A stretch of 64,000 nucleotides of DNA from Bacteroidota bacterium (GTDB lineage: Bacteria; Bacteroidota; Bacteroidia; Bacteroidales; P3). Made by a program: the position numbers and the translations under genes. Numbering within the stretch: position 1 is the first letter of the stretch; the number at the start of each line of letters is the position of its first letter. The stretch is from assembly GCA_023415495.1 (NCBI GenBank), contig JAEZKK010000006.1, positions 136,399 to 200,398 on the forward strand. Direction: 5' to 3'. The notes beneath the pieces were generated by a model that saw only the letters and a program-made list of their open reading frames with translations, searched no databases and was not told the origin of the DNA. Below are positions 17,568 through 26,622 of the stretch, piece after piece.

Positions 17568-17600
17568 CAAATATAAAAATTAATTTTGAATACAAGCAAA
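17568..17600 (-). promoter_or_regulatory. promoter of rubredoxin
   Basis: On the minus strand the -7 box TATATTTG (17575-17568) lies 21 bp from a TTTG (17600-17597), the Bacteroidota primary promoter layout. The transcript would start about 80 bp before the rubredoxin ATG. Confidence 0.7.
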
Positions 17601-17654
17601 AATCAAGAGAAAATCATCTTTTTTCATGAAAAAGAAAGTTTTTTGCATTAAAAG

Positions 17655-17685
17655 TTTGGTAGTAATGATATTTGTTGTATCTTTG
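17655..17685 (+). promoter_or_regulatory. distal promoter of the ribosomal cluster
   Basis: TTTG (17655-17658), a 19-bp spacer and TATCTTTG (17678-17685), a full match to the Bacteroidota promoter TTTG-N19-TAnnTTTG. Transcription would start about 17690, giving a leader of about 255 nt before rpsL. Confidence 0.8.
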
Positions 17686-17744
17686 CACTCCCAAATGTGT
17701 AAACGTTTCTTTTATGTGTTTTATACTGGTTATTCTTTATCAGT

Positions 17745-17787
17745 ATTGGGTTGAACACAAAGAGATATATATCGAAAAACACCCAAT
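17745..17787 (+). promoter_or_regulatory. possible structured leader of the str operon
   Basis: ATTGGGT and ACCCAAT can pair around a 29-nt loop that contains the palindrome GATATATATC. It lies between the two promoters, only on the longer transcript. A role in autoregulation by S7 or S12 is a guess. Confidence 0.35.
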
Positions 17788-17879
17788 GGCTAGGGTTAAT
17801 TAGAGCGTTCAGATTTGGTTATATGAGTATTAATATGGATAATTCCGTATAAATATTTATGTATATGTAATAATAGTAT

Positions 17880-17887
17880 TACCTTTG
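17880..17887 (+). promoter_or_regulatory. proximal -7 box for rpsL
   Basis: TACCTTTG matches TAnnTTTG and lies 60 bp before the rpsL ATG. The -33 region reads TTTATG rather than TTTG, so this second promoter is less certain than the distal one. Confidence 0.5.
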
Positions 17888-17947
17888 CAACCCGATTTTA
17901 GCAAGGAAAAACAGTATTAAGAGATATAATTAATTTTAGAATTAAGT

Positions 17948-18331
17948 ATGCCAACAATTCAACAATTAGTTCGTAAAGGACGTGAGAAAATTGAATATAA
18001 GAGTAAGTCTCCAGCATTGGATTCATGTCCTCAACGTAGAGGTGTTTGTACAAGAGTGTACACAACAACTCCTAAAAAACCAAACTCTGCAATGAGAAAA
18101 GTTGCCAGAGTACGTTTAACAAACCAAAAGGAAGTTAACGCTTATATTCCAGGTGAGGGTCATAACTTACAAGAGCACTCAATTGTAATGATTAGAGGAG
18201 GTCGTGTTAAGGATTTACCAGGTGTTCGTTATCATATTATTCGTGGAGCTTTAGATACTGCAGGAGTAGATGGTAGAAAACAAAGACGTTCAAAATATGG
18301 TACTAAGAGACCTAAGGACGCAAAAAAATAA
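17948..18331 (+). CDS. rpsL: 30S ribosomal protein S12
   Basis: Decoding-centre protein, 127 residues. The loop TPKKPNSAMRKVARVRL and the later GGRVKDLPGVRYH keep the lysines at the two classical streptomycin-resistance positions, so a sensitive-type allele is predicted. First gene of the ribosomal cluster, behind two candidate promoters and a structured leader. Confidence 0.98.
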   Translation: MPTIQQLVRKGREKIEYKSKSPALDSCPQRRGVCTRVYTTTPKKPNSAMRKVARVRLTNQKEVNAYIPGEGHNLQEHSIVMIRGGRVKDLPGVRYHIIRGALDTAGVDGRKQRRSKYGTKRPKDAKK

Positions 18332-18374
18332 TTAAGTTAGTAAAATAAGTAATTAAATATAGCTTTACTATAAA

Positions 18375-18842
18375 ATGAGAAAAGCAAGACCAAAGAAAAG
18401 GATTATTCTTCCGGATCCAAAATTTAACGATACTCTGGTAACCAAGTTCGTTAATAATATTATGTTGAAAGGAAAGAAGACAATTGCATATAATATTTTT
18501 TATGAAGCAATTGATGTTGTAAGTGAAAAAACTAATGATAATGGTTTAGAGCTTTGGAAAAAAGCTCTTGCAAACGTTACTCCAAATGTAGAAGTACGTA
18601 GCCGTAGAATTGGTGGAGCTACTTTTCAAATTCCTTCAGAAATTCGCCAAGAAAGAAAGCAATCAATGGGTATGAAGAGTTTGATTGGATATGCTCGTAA
18701 GAGAAATGAAAAGACTATGGCATTGCGTTTGGCAGGCGAAATAATTGCAGCTTCAAAAGAAGAAGGTGCTGCTTATAAGAAAAAAGAAGATATTCACAGA
18801 ATGGCAGAAGCTAATAAAGCTTTCTCACATTTTAGATTCTAA
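18375..18842 (+). CDS. rpsG: 30S ribosomal protein S7
   Basis: 16S-binding head assembly protein, 155 residues, with MRKARPKKRIILPDP at the start and the conserved PNVEVRSRRIGGATFQIP. It is 43 bp after rpsL and 16 bp before fusA, the usual str-operon order. In other bacteria S7 represses translation of this operon. Confidence 0.98.
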   Translation: MRKARPKKRIILPDPKFNDTLVTKFVNNIMLKGKKTIAYNIFYEAIDVVSEKTNDNGLELWKKALANVTPNVEVRSRRIGGATFQIPSEIRQERKQSMGMKSLIGYARKRNEKTMALRLAGEIIAASKEEGAAYKKKEDIHRMAEANKAFSHFRF

Positions 18843-18858
18843 TAATTAATAAAGTAAA

Positions 18859-20937
18859 ATGGCTGATTTAAAATATACAAGAAATATAGGTATTATGGCT
18901 CATATTGACGCAGGTAAAACTACGACAACTGAGCGTATTCTGTATTTTACTGGAAAGAATCATAAAATTGGGGAGACTCACGAAGGCTCTGCTACTATGG
19001 ACTGGATGGCCCAAGAGCAAGAACGTGGAATTACTATAACTTCTGCAGCTACAACAGTATTTTGGAATTTCAATAATAATCAATATAAAATTAATATTAT
19101 AGATACTCCAGGACACGTTGACTTTACAGTAGAGGTTGAACGTTCATTAAGAGTATTAGACGGTGCTGTTGCCCTATTCTGTGCGGTTGGGGGTGTTGAA
19201 CCACAATCTGAAACAGTATGGCGTCAAGCTGATAAATATAAGGTTCCTCGTATTGGTTTTATTAATAAAATGGACCGTGCAGGGGCTGATTTTTTCAATG
19301 TTGTTACACAAATAAAAGAAAGATTAGGCGCTACTCCAGTTCCACTTCAAATCCCGATTGGACAAGAAGATATGTTTAAGGGAGTAATTGATCTTATCTC
19401 AAATAAAGCATTGATGTACGATGAGGCTTCTAATGGCACAAAATTCATCGAAATCCCAATGCCAGAAGACCTAAGAGAAATTACTGCAAAATTCAGAAAA
19501 GAACTTATAGAAGGAGTTGCAGAGGAAGATGATGAGCTATTAATGCGTTATATGGATGATGAAAATTCAATTACTGAAGAAGAAATCCTATATCACATTA
19601 GAAAGGCTACTTGCGAAATGAGAATAACTCCAATTCTTTGTGGAGCTTCTTTTAAAAATAAAGGTATTCAGAATTTAATTGATGCTGTGGCTTTGTTTTT
19701 ACCTTCTCCAATTGATATAGCTGAAGTAGAAGGTATTAATCCTAAAACTGATGAGGTTGAAGTAAGGAAAATTGATCCTAAAGCACCATTTTCTGCTTTA
19801 GCTTTTAAGATTGCAACTGACCCTTATGTAGGAAGAATTTGTTTCTTTAGAGTTTATTCAGGAAGCTTAGATGCAGGTTCTTATGTTTTTAATACAGCAA
19901 CAGGGAAAAAAGAGAGAATTTCTCGTATTATGCAAATGCATGCTAATAAACAAAATCCTCTTGACAGAATAGAAGCAGGAGATATTGGTGCAGCAGTAGG
20001 TTTTAAAGATATCAAAACAGGTAATACTCTTTGTGATGAAAATCACCAAATAGTACTTGAATCAATGACCTTCCCTGAACCAGTTATCTCAGTAGCAATT
20101 GAACCCGCGAAACAAGCAGATGTTGATAAGTTTAATAATGCATTAACTAAGCTTGCGGAAGAAGATCCTACTTTAAGAATAAGTACAGATGAATCATCTG
20201 GACAAACTATTATGCAAGGAATGGGTGAGTTACACTTAGATATAATAATCGATCGTATTCGTAGAGAATTCAGTGTTGAATGTAATCAAGGTGCTCCTCA
20301 AGTTGCTTACAAAGAGGCTATAACTGGTAGTTGTCAGCATAGAGAAGTTTATAAGAAACAAACTGGTGGTCGTGGTAAATTTGCTGATATTATATTTAGA
20401 ATAGAGCCTGCTGATGAAAATGTAAAAGGTTTACAGTTCATTAATGAAGTTAAAGGTGGAAATATACCTAAAGAATTTATCCCTTCAATTGAAAAAGGAT
20501 TTAAACTTGCTATGCAAAATGGAGTTCTTGGAGGATATCCACTAGAAAGCATGAAGGTAACTTTAATTGATGGATCTTACCATGCTGTAGACTCTGACGC
20601 TTTATCATTTGAATTATGTGCTAAGATTGCATTCAAAGAAGCTGCAAGAAAAGCAGGTTCAGTTCTTATGGAACCTGTTATGTCAGTTGAAGTTACAACC
20701 CCAGATGCATATCTTGGAGATGTAACAGGAGACTTAAATAGAAGAAGAGCAATTCTTGAGAGCATAACAGCTAAGATAGGAGTTCAGGCAGTAAGAGCAA
20801 AGGTGCCTTTATCTCAAATGTTTGGTTATGTAACTTCATTAAGAACCATAACCTCAGGTAGAGCAAATTCAACTATGGAGTTCTCTCATTATTCAGAAGC
20901 TCCAAAGGATATTGCTGAATCAGTGTTGAAAAAATAA
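18859..20937 (+). CDS. fusA: translation elongation factor G
   Basis: GTPase that drives ribosomal translocation, 692 residues. G1 AHIDAGKTTTTERIL, the switch region RGITITSAA, G3 DTPGHVDF and G4 NKMDRAG are all intact, followed by domains II to V; the C-terminal part shows the EF-G pattern EPVMSVEVTTPDAYLGDVTGDLNRRR. The intact GTPase core and the str-operon position indicate the housekeeping copy rather than the tetracycline-resistance or EF-G2 paralogue. 24 bp before rpsJ. Confidence 0.98.
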   Translation: MADLKYTRNIGIMAHIDAGKTTTTERILYFTGKNHKIGETHEGSATMDWMAQEQERGITITSAATTVFWNFNNNQYKINIIDTPGHVDFTVEVERSLRVLDGAVALFCAVGGVEPQSETVWRQADKYKVPRIGFINKMDRAGADFFNVVTQIKERLGATPVPLQIPIGQEDMFKGVIDLISNKALMYDEASNGTKFIEIPMPEDLREITAKFRKELIEGVAEEDDELLMRYMDDENSITEEEILYHIRKATCEMRITPILCGASFKNKGIQNLIDAVALFLPSPIDIAEVEGINPKTDEVEVRKIDPKAPFSALAFKIATDPYVGRICFFRVYSGSLDAGSYVFNTATGKKERISRIMQMHANKQNPLDRIEAGDIGAAVGFKDIKTGNTLCDENHQIVLESMTFPEPVISVAIEPAKQADVDKFNNALTKLAEEDPTLRISTDESSGQTIMQGMGELHLDIIIDRIRREFSVECNQGAPQVAYKEAITGSCQHREVYKKQTGGRGKFADIIFRIEPADENVKGLQFINEVKGGNIPKEFIPSIEKGFKLAMQNGVLGGYPLESMKVTLIDGSYHAVDSDALSFELCAKIAFKEAARKAGSVLMEPVMSVEVTTPDAYLGDVTGDLNRRRAILESITAKIGVQAVRAKVPLSQMFGYVTSLRTITSGRANSTMEFSHYSEAPKDIAESVLKK

Positions 20938-20961
20938 TATACTAATATAAAGACAAGTAAC

Positions 20962-21267
20962 GTGAGTCAAAGAATTAGAATCAAATTAAAATCATACGAT
21001 CATAATTTAGTAGATAAATCTGCTGAGAAGATCGTTAAGACTGTAAAAATGACTGGTGCAGTTGTTAATGGACCAATTCCACTTCCAACAAACAAAAGGA
21101 TTTTTACTGTTAACCGTTCAACTTTCGTTAATAAAAAATCGAGAGAACAATTTGAATTGAGCTCTTATAAGAGATTGTTGGACATATATAGTACTTCTGC
21201 TAAAACTATTGATGCTTTAATGAAATTAGAGCTCCCAAGTGGTGTTGAAGTCGAAATCAAGGTCTAA
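20962..21267 (+). CDS. rpsJ: 30S ribosomal protein S10
   Basis: 101 residues, beginning SQRIRIKLKSYDHNLVDKS and ending in the typical ELPSGVEVEIKV. A GTG start codon is used; no in-frame ATG fits the family N-terminus. S10 is also an antitermination factor (NusE). The next gene, rplC, is 75 bp away, the widest gap in this part of the cluster, and the gap holds an imperfect hairpin. Confidence 0.97.
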   Translation: MSQRIRIKLKSYDHNLVDKSAEKIVKTVKMTGAVVNGPIPLPTNKRIFTVNRSTFVNKKSREQFELSSYKRLLDIYSTSAKTIDALMKLELPSGVEVEIKV

Positions 21268-21342
21268 TTAATATACTTATAATTAGCCAATCAGCCTATG
21301 CTTTATGCATGCTGGAATTTATTTATTAAAAAACAAGATTAA

Positions 21343-21972
21343 ATGTCAGGTTTAATAGGAAAAAAAATTGGGATGACCAGTATTTACGATGCCTCCGGTA
21401 AACAACAACCGTGCACTGTTATTGAAGCTGGTCCATGCGTAGTAACGCAAGTTAAAACAATGGAGATTGATGGTTACGCTGCAATTCAATTAGCTTTCGA
21501 AGATATGAAAGAAAAGAATTGTACAAAACCTCTAAAAGGACACTTTGCAAAAGCAAGTACAACTCCTAAAAGACATGTTGCAGAATTTACTCGTTTTGAG
21601 GAAGGACATCGTAAGGGATTTGGAGAAACTCTTACATGTGAAATATTCATTGAAGGTGAATTTGTTGACGTAGTAGGTAAGTCAAAAGGAAAAGGTTTTC
21701 AAGGTGTAGTAAAACGCCATGGTTTTAGAGGAGTTGGTGATAAAACTCACGGTCAACATGACAGATTAAGAGCTCCAGGTTCAGTAGGTGCTTCATCTTA
21801 TCCTTCAAGAGTTTTTAAAGGATTAAGAATGGCAGGAAGAACAGGAGGGAAAAGAGTAAAGGTTCAAAACCTTCAAATTCTTAAAATATTCCCTGAAAAG
21901 AATTTGATATTAGTAAAAGGATCTGTTCCAGGTCCAAAAGGTTCAATTTTAAAACTTGAGAGATGGAGTTAA
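21343..21972 (+). CDS. rplC: 50S ribosomal protein L3
   Basis: 209-residue assembly-initiator protein. MSGLIGKKIGMTSIY and the peptidyl-transferase-facing loop KRHGFRGVGDKTHGQHDRLRA-like region around residues 125-145 identify it. Its last 10 bases overlap the start of rplD. Confidence 0.97.
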   Translation: MSGLIGKKIGMTSIYDASGKQQPCTVIEAGPCVVTQVKTMEIDGYAAIQLAFEDMKEKNCTKPLKGHFAKASTTPKRHVAEFTRFEEGHRKGFGETLTCEIFIEGEFVDVVGKSKGKGFQGVVKRHGFRGVGDKTHGQHDRLRAPGSVGASSYPSRVFKGLRMAGRTGGKRVKVQNLQILKIFPEKNLILVKGSVPGPKGSILKLERWS

Positions 21973-22595
21973 AAGTATATAACATAAATGGTAGCGACAC
22001 TGGTAGAATAGTTACTATTAGTGATACATTATTAGGGATAGAACCAAATGATCATGCTATTTGGTTGGATGTTAAACAATTTTTAGCAAATCAACGTCAA
22101 GGTACTCACAAATCAAAAGAACGTTCTGAAGTTTCTGGTTCAACAAGGAAGCTTAAGCGTCAAAAAGGGACTGGAGGAGCAAGAGCTGGAGATATTAACA
22201 GCCCTTTGATGGTTGGCGGAGGTAGAGTATTTGGACCAAGACCAAGAGATTATTCGTTTAAATTAAACAAAAAAGTTAAGCGTTTAGCTAGATTATCTGC
22301 ATTAACCTATAAGGCTAAAGAATCAAATTTAATCATAGTTGAAGACTTTAATTTTGAAGCTCCAAAGACTAAAAATATGATTAAATTATTAGGAGATATG
22401 AACCTAAATGAAAAAAAATCACTGTTTGTATTGAATAATCAAGATAATTTCGTAATTTTGTCGGCTCGTAATCTGTCGAACGTAAACATAACTAACCCAC
22501 AATCAGTTAATACATACGACATTTTACACGCAAATAATGTGATTTTTTCTGAAACAGCGATAAGGGAAATTGAATCAATGTATTCTAAATCGTAA
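21963..22595 (+). CDS. rplD: 50S ribosomal protein L4
   Basis: 210-residue early assembly protein with an exit-tunnel loop (KLKRQKGTGGARAGDINSP). Starts within the end of rplC (10-bp overlap), implying translational coupling. In other bacteria L4 represses the S10 operon; no S10-leader homologue was identified here. Confidence 0.97.
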   Translation: MELKVYNINGSDTGRIVTISDTLLGIEPNDHAIWLDVKQFLANQRQGTHKSKERSEVSGSTRKLKRQKGTGGARAGDINSPLMVGGGRVFGPRPRDYSFKLNKKVKRLARLSALTYKAKESNLIIVEDFNFEAPKTKNMIKLLGDMNLNEKKSLFVLNNQDNFVILSARNLSNVNITNPQSVNTYDILHANNVIFSETAIREIESMYSKS

Positions 22596-22632
22596 TTTGA
22601 AAAGAATAAAATAACATTTAATTTAAATACAA

Positions 22633-22926
22633 ATGGAAATTATAGTAAAGCCAATTATTACTGAAAAGATGACTAAAACGACGGAGAAATTCTCTAATCG
22701 TGTTGGTTTTATAGTTAATAGGCATGCAAATAAAATTGAGATTAAGAAAGCTGTAGAAACTTTGTATAATGTAAAAGTTGATAGAGTAAATACAATTAAT
22801 TTCAGAGGGAAAAATAAATCACGCTACACTAAAGCTGGATTTATCAAAGGAAAAACACCTGCAATTAAAAAGGCTATCGTGATGTTAGCTGCAGGGGAAG
22901 CAATAGATTTTTTTAGCAATATTTAA
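22633..22926 (+). CDS. rplW: 50S ribosomal protein L23
   Basis: 97-residue protein at the exit of the ribosomal tunnel, a docking site for trigger factor and SRP. The family pattern is visible in KPIITEKMTKTTEK, VNRHANKIEIKKAVETLYNVKV and the C-terminal basic segment KAIVML. Lies between rplD and rplB. Confidence 0.96.
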   Translation: MEIIVKPIITEKMTKTTEKFSNRVGFIVNRHANKIEIKKAVETLYNVKVDRVNTINFRGKNKSRYTKAGFIKGKTPAIKKAIVMLAAGEAIDFFSNI

Positions 22927-22935
22927 TAAACAGAG

Positions 22936-23760
22936 ATGGCTTTAAAAAAATTAAAACCGACAACACCAGGACAAAGATTCAAGGTCGCTAGTACATTTGA
23001 AGAAATTACTGCTTCTAAACCAGAAAAGAGTTTAGTATTCGGAATTTCAAAATCAGGAGGAAGAAATAATCAAGGTAGAATGACCATGCGTTATATTGGT
23101 GGTGGTCATAAAAGATTATATCGTTTAATAGATTTTCGTAGGGATAAAGATAATATTCCTGCAACTGTTAAAACTGTTGAGTATGATCCAAATAGAACTG
23201 CACGTATCGCATTAGTTGCATATGCAGATGGAGAAAAACGATATATTCTTTGTCCTCATGGATTAAAGGTCGGTCAAAAGATTTTATCAGGTATTGGAGT
23301 TGCCCCAGAAATAGGTAATACATTATTATTAAGCGAAATCCCATTTGGTACATTAATTCATAATATTGAATTACGTCCAGGTCAAGGTGCTAAGATGGCA
23401 AGAAGTGCAGGTTCTTATGCTCAGCTTATGTCAAGAGATGGAAAATATGCAATTCTTAGAATGCCTTCAGGTGAAACTAGAATGATACTTCAAGCATGCA
23501 GAGCGACTATTGGAATGGTTTCTAATATTGAGCACAATTTAGAAGTTTCTGGAAAAGCAGGTAGATCTCGTTGGTTGGGTCGTAGACCTAGAACAAGAGG
23601 GGTTGTTATGAATCCTGTTGATCACCCAATGGGTGGAGGTGAAGGCCGTGCAACTGGAGGTCAGCCTCGTTCTAGAAATGGTATTCCATCAAAGGGTTAT
23701 AAAACTAGAGCTCCTAAAAAACATTCTAGTAAGTATATTATAGAAAGACGTAAGAAATAA
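22936..23760 (+). CDS. rplB: 50S ribosomal protein L2
   Basis: 274-residue protein of the peptidyl-transferase region. MALKKLKPTTPGQRFKV at the start and the C-terminal VMNPVDHPMGGGEGRA, with the conserved histidine and Gly-rich loop, are diagnostic. 9 bp after rplW. Confidence 0.98.
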   Translation: MALKKLKPTTPGQRFKVASTFEEITASKPEKSLVFGISKSGGRNNQGRMTMRYIGGGHKRLYRLIDFRRDKDNIPATVKTVEYDPNRTARIALVAYADGEKRYILCPHGLKVGQKILSGIGVAPEIGNTLLLSEIPFGTLIHNIELRPGQGAKMARSAGSYAQLMSRDGKYAILRMPSGETRMILQACRATIGMVSNIEHNLEVSGKAGRSRWLGRRPRTRGVVMNPVDHPMGGGEGRATGGQPRSRNGIPSKGYKTRAPKKHSSKYIIERRKK

Positions 23761-23777
23761 TTAAATCATAGAAGGAA

Positions 23778-24056
23778 ATGAGTCGTTCGTTAAAAAAAGG
23801 ACCTTTTATACACTATAAGTTAGAGAAAAGGGTTTTAGAAGCACAAGAACAAAATAAGAAAACAACCATTAAGACTTGGTCGAGAGCATCTATGATTTCA
23901 CCGGATTTTGTAGGTCAGACAATAGCTGTACATAATGGGAATAAATTTATACCTGTTTATGTTACTGAAAATATGGTAGGTCATAAATTAGGAGAATTTG
24001 CTCCAACCAGAAATTTCCGTGGACATGCTGGTCAAAAAGACAAGGGTAAGAAATAA
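23778..24056 (+). CDS. rpsS: 30S ribosomal protein S19
   Basis: 92-residue 30S head protein. MSRSLKKGPFIHYKLEKR and the C-terminal FAPTRNFRGHAGQKDK are typical. 17 bp after rplB. Confidence 0.97.
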   Translation: MSRSLKKGPFIHYKLEKRVLEAQEQNKKTTIKTWSRASMISPDFVGQTIAVHNGNKFIPVYVTENMVGHKLGEFAPTRNFRGHAGQKDKGKK

Positions 24057-24072
24057 TTAATTATCTGAGAAT

Positions 24073-24510
24073 ATGGGATCGAGAAAACATAATAGTGCTG
24101 AAGCACGTAAAGAAGCCAAAAAGAATCTATATATAGCTAAGCTGAATAATAATCCAACTTCTCCAAGAAAGACAAGATTAATGGCTGATGCAATTAGAGG
24201 CGTTGAAGTTAATAAGGCACTAGGTATATTACAATTTAGTCAGAGAGAATCTGCACCAAAATTGCGTAAGTTATTACTTTCTGCTATTGCAAATTGGCAA
24301 TTAAAAAATGAAGGGATTAAATTAGAGGATAGTCAATTATATGTAAAAACTATAACTGTTGACGAAGGTAGACAATTGAAAAGACTTCGTACAGCTCCTC
24401 AGGGTAGAGGTTATAGAATTAAAAAACGCTCTAATCACATTACCCTTATTTTAGGTAGTAAACAAGAAGATAAAATAGGTGCAGCAACAAGTTTAACTGC
24501 TGAAAATTAA
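24073..24510 (+). CDS. rplV: 50S ribosomal protein L22
   Basis: 145-residue tunnel-wall protein. The conserved SPRKTRLMADAIRG and the hairpin-tip region EGRQLKRLRTAPQGRGYRI are present. The N-terminus is extended by a charged segment (GSRKHNSAEARKEAKKNLY) common in Bacteroidota. Confidence 0.96.
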   Translation: MGSRKHNSAEARKEAKKNLYIAKLNNNPTSPRKTRLMADAIRGVEVNKALGILQFSQRESAPKLRKLLLSAIANWQLKNEGIKLEDSQLYVKTITVDEGRQLKRLRTAPQGRGYRIKKRSNHITLILGSKQEDKIGAATSLTAEN

Positions 24511-24539
24511 TAAATAATATAATTAAAGAGTTTAATTAG

Positions 24540-25274
24540 ATGGGACAAAAAGCAAATCCAATAGGCAATAGACTAGGAATCATCAGAGGATGGGATTCCA
24601 ATTGGTATGGCGGAAAAAGGTTTGAAGCAAAACTTGTTGAAGATGATAAAATTAGAAAATATCTTAATGTCCGTTTAGCAAAGGCTGGTATTTCTAAAAT
24701 TTATATTGAAAGAACTTTAAAACTTGTTACTGTCACTATAAATACTTCAAGACCTGGCTTAATTATAGGAAAAGCTGGTCAGGAAGTAGATAAATTAAAA
24801 GAAGAATTAAAGAAGCTTACCTCAAAAGAAGTTCAAATTAATATTTCTGAGATTAAACGTCCAGAATTAGATGCTGTATTAGTTGCTTCAAATGTTGCTA
24901 AGCAAATAGAAGGAAGAGTTTCTTATCGTAGAGCGATTAAAAACGCTATAACAACTACAATGAGAACAGGTGCTGAAGGAATTAAAGTTTCTGTTTCTGG
25001 CCGTATAGGCGGTGCTGAAATGGCGAGAAGAGAACACTTTAAAGAAGGCAGAACCCCTCTTCATACATTAAGAGCTGATATAGATTACAGCCAAGCAGAA
25101 GCTCATACTACTTATGGTCGTATTGGTGTTAAGGTTTGGATTTGTAAAGGATTAGTTTATGGAAAGAGAGAACTTGTTCCTTCAACAGTAGGCGGTGGTA
25201 ATATTAAAGAAGGAGGAAGACCTGGTGGAAATAGACCAGGAAATTCTAATCAAAGACCACGCAAAAAAAAATAA
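24540..25274 (+). CDS. rpsC: 30S ribosomal protein S3
   Basis: 244-residue protein lining the mRNA entry, with a KH domain (RPGLIIGKAGQEVDKL) and the C-terminal RTPLHTLRADIDYSQAEAHT. A glycine/arginine-rich tail (about residues 218-244) extends it. MGQKANPIGNRLG is the standard start. Confidence 0.98.
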   Translation: MGQKANPIGNRLGIIRGWDSNWYGGKRFEAKLVEDDKIRKYLNVRLAKAGISKIYIERTLKLVTVTINTSRPGLIIGKAGQEVDKLKEELKKLTSKEVQINISEIKRPELDAVLVASNVAKQIEGRVSYRRAIKNAITTTMRTGAEGIKVSVSGRIGGAEMARREHFKEGRTPLHTLRADIDYSQAEAHTTYGRIGVKVWICKGLVYGKRELVPSTVGGGNIKEGGRPGGNRPGNSNQRPRKKK

Positions 25275-25307
25275 TAGTTTAGTTAATAAGTCAAATATTG
25301 TACGATA

Positions 25308-25733
25308 ATGTTACAACCTAAAAAGACCAAATTTAGAAAACAACAAAAAGGCAGGATTAAAGGGAATGCTCATAGAGGGCATGAACTCGCATTTGGTACT
25401 TTCGGAATTAAATCTATGGAAACATGTTTTATGACTGGACGTCAAATAGAAGCTGCTCGTCAAGCAGTAACACGTTATATGAAACGTGAAGGCCAAATTT
25501 GGATAAGAGTTTTTCCTGATAAACCTATTACTAAAAAACCTAACGAAGTTCGTATGGGTAAAGGTAAAGGTGCACCTGAATATTTTGTTGCAAGAATAAT
25601 GCCAGGAACTATGCTTTTTGAAGCTGAAGGAGTATCTTTAGAAATTGCAAAAGAAGCAATGAGATTAGCTGCTCAAAAACTTCCTGTTACTACAAAATTT
25701 GTAGTAAGAAGAGATTACGTTGAAGAAGAATAA
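25308..25733 (+). CDS. rplP: 50S ribosomal protein L16
   Basis: 141-residue protein near the A-site tRNA. MLQPKKTKFRKQQKGR and the loop IRVFPDKPITKKPNEVRMGK identify it. 6 bp before rpmC. Confidence 0.98.
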   Translation: MLQPKKTKFRKQQKGRIKGNAHRGHELAFGTFGIKSMETCFMTGRQIEAARQAVTRYMKREGQIWIRVFPDKPITKKPNEVRMGKGKGAPEYFVARIMPGTMLFEAEGVSLEIAKEAMRLAAQKLPVTTKFVVRRDYVEEE

Positions 25734-25739
25734 ATTTAA

Positions 25740-25958
25740 ATGGATATGGAAAACAATGTAATAAAAGAACTTTCTACTGTTGAATTACAAGAAAGATTAG
25801 TTTCAGAAAAGTTGAGGCTAAATAAAATGAAGATTAATCATGCAGTAACTCCATTGGAGAATCCTAACATAATCAAAACTACAAAACAAGGCGTAGCTAG
25901 AATAATGACTGAACTCAGGATGAGAGAAATTAATTCAAAATCTACTGAAAATAATTAA
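25740..25958 (+). CDS. rpmC: 50S ribosomal protein L29
   Basis: 72-residue two-helix protein at the tunnel exit. Pattern IKELSTVELQERLVSEKLRL then NPNIIKTTKQGVARIMTEL. The second Met (MENNVIK, 25746) is an alternative start. Confidence 0.92.
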   Translation: MDMENNVIKELSTVELQERLVSEKLRLNKMKINHAVTPLENPNIIKTTKQGVARIMTELRMREINSKSTENN

Positions 25959-25980
25959 TACCTAAACTTATCAAAACAAA

Positions 25981-26235
25981 ATGGAAAGAAAATTAAGAAA
26001 AGAAAGAATAGGTACTGTTATCAGTAATAAGATGGAAAAGTCTATTCGTGTAATTGTAGAAAGAAAGGTTAAACATCCTAAATACGGAAAATTTATTAAG
26101 AAAAGTTCCAAGTTTATGGCTCATGATGAAAATAACGAATGTAATATTGGGGATAAGGTAAGAATTATGGAAACAAGACCGTTGAGCAAGAATAAATGTT
26201 GGAGATTAATTGAAATTTTAGAAAGAGCAAAATAA
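25981..26235 (+). CDS. rpsQ: 30S ribosomal protein S17
   Basis: 84-residue OB-fold rRNA-binding protein with GTVISNKMEKSIRVIVERKVKHPKYGKF-type core and the C-terminal ETRPLSKNKCWRLIEI. 1 bp before rplN. Confidence 0.97.
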   Translation: MERKLRKERIGTVISNKMEKSIRVIVERKVKHPKYGKFIKKSSKFMAHDENNECNIGDKVRIMETRPLSKNKCWRLIEILERAK

Positions 26236-26236
26236 G

Positions 26237-26605
26237 ATGGTACAACAGGAATCAAGATTAATTGTTGCTGATAACAGTGGAGCAAAAAGTGCTCTTTGTA
26301 TACGTGTACTCGGAGGAACTAAACGAAGATATGCATCATTAGGTGATAAAATAGTAGTTAGTATTAAAGATGCTATTCCTTCAGGAAATGTTAAAAAGGG
26401 TATTGTTTCGAAAGCTGTTGTTGTGAGAACAAAAAAGGAAGTAAGACGTCAAGATGGATCTTATATAAGGTTTGATGATAATGCTTGCGTACTTTTAAAC
26501 AATAACGAGGAAATGAGAGGAACACGTATATTTGGACCAGTTGCTAGAGAATTGCGTGAAAAACAATTTATGAAGATTGTGTCTCTTGCTCCAGAAGTAT
26601 TATAA
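26237..26605 (+). CDS. rplN: 50S ribosomal protein L14
   Basis: 122-residue protein at the subunit interface. MVQQESRLIVADNSGAKSA and the end GPVARELREKQFMKIVSLAPEVL type sequence are diagnostic. Confidence 0.98.
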   Translation: MVQQESRLIVADNSGAKSALCIRVLGGTKRRYASLGDKIVVSIKDAIPSGNVKKGIVSKAVVVRTKKEVRRQDGSYIRFDDNACVLLNNNEEMRGTRIFGPVARELREKQFMKIVSLAPEVL

Positions 26606-26622
26606 AGCAAAATATTAAAGAT

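Larger units (their letters stand above)
17485..17947. other. promoter region between rubredoxin and the str operon
   Basis: This 460-bp region contains the rubredoxin promoter on the minus strand, two candidate promoters for rpsL, and a leader of about 255 bp between the first promoter and rpsL. The leader has a hairpin-forming pair ATTGGGT (17745-17751) and ACCCAAT (17781-17787), and a 29-codon open frame 17714-17803 whose reality is uncertain. Confidence 0.7.
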
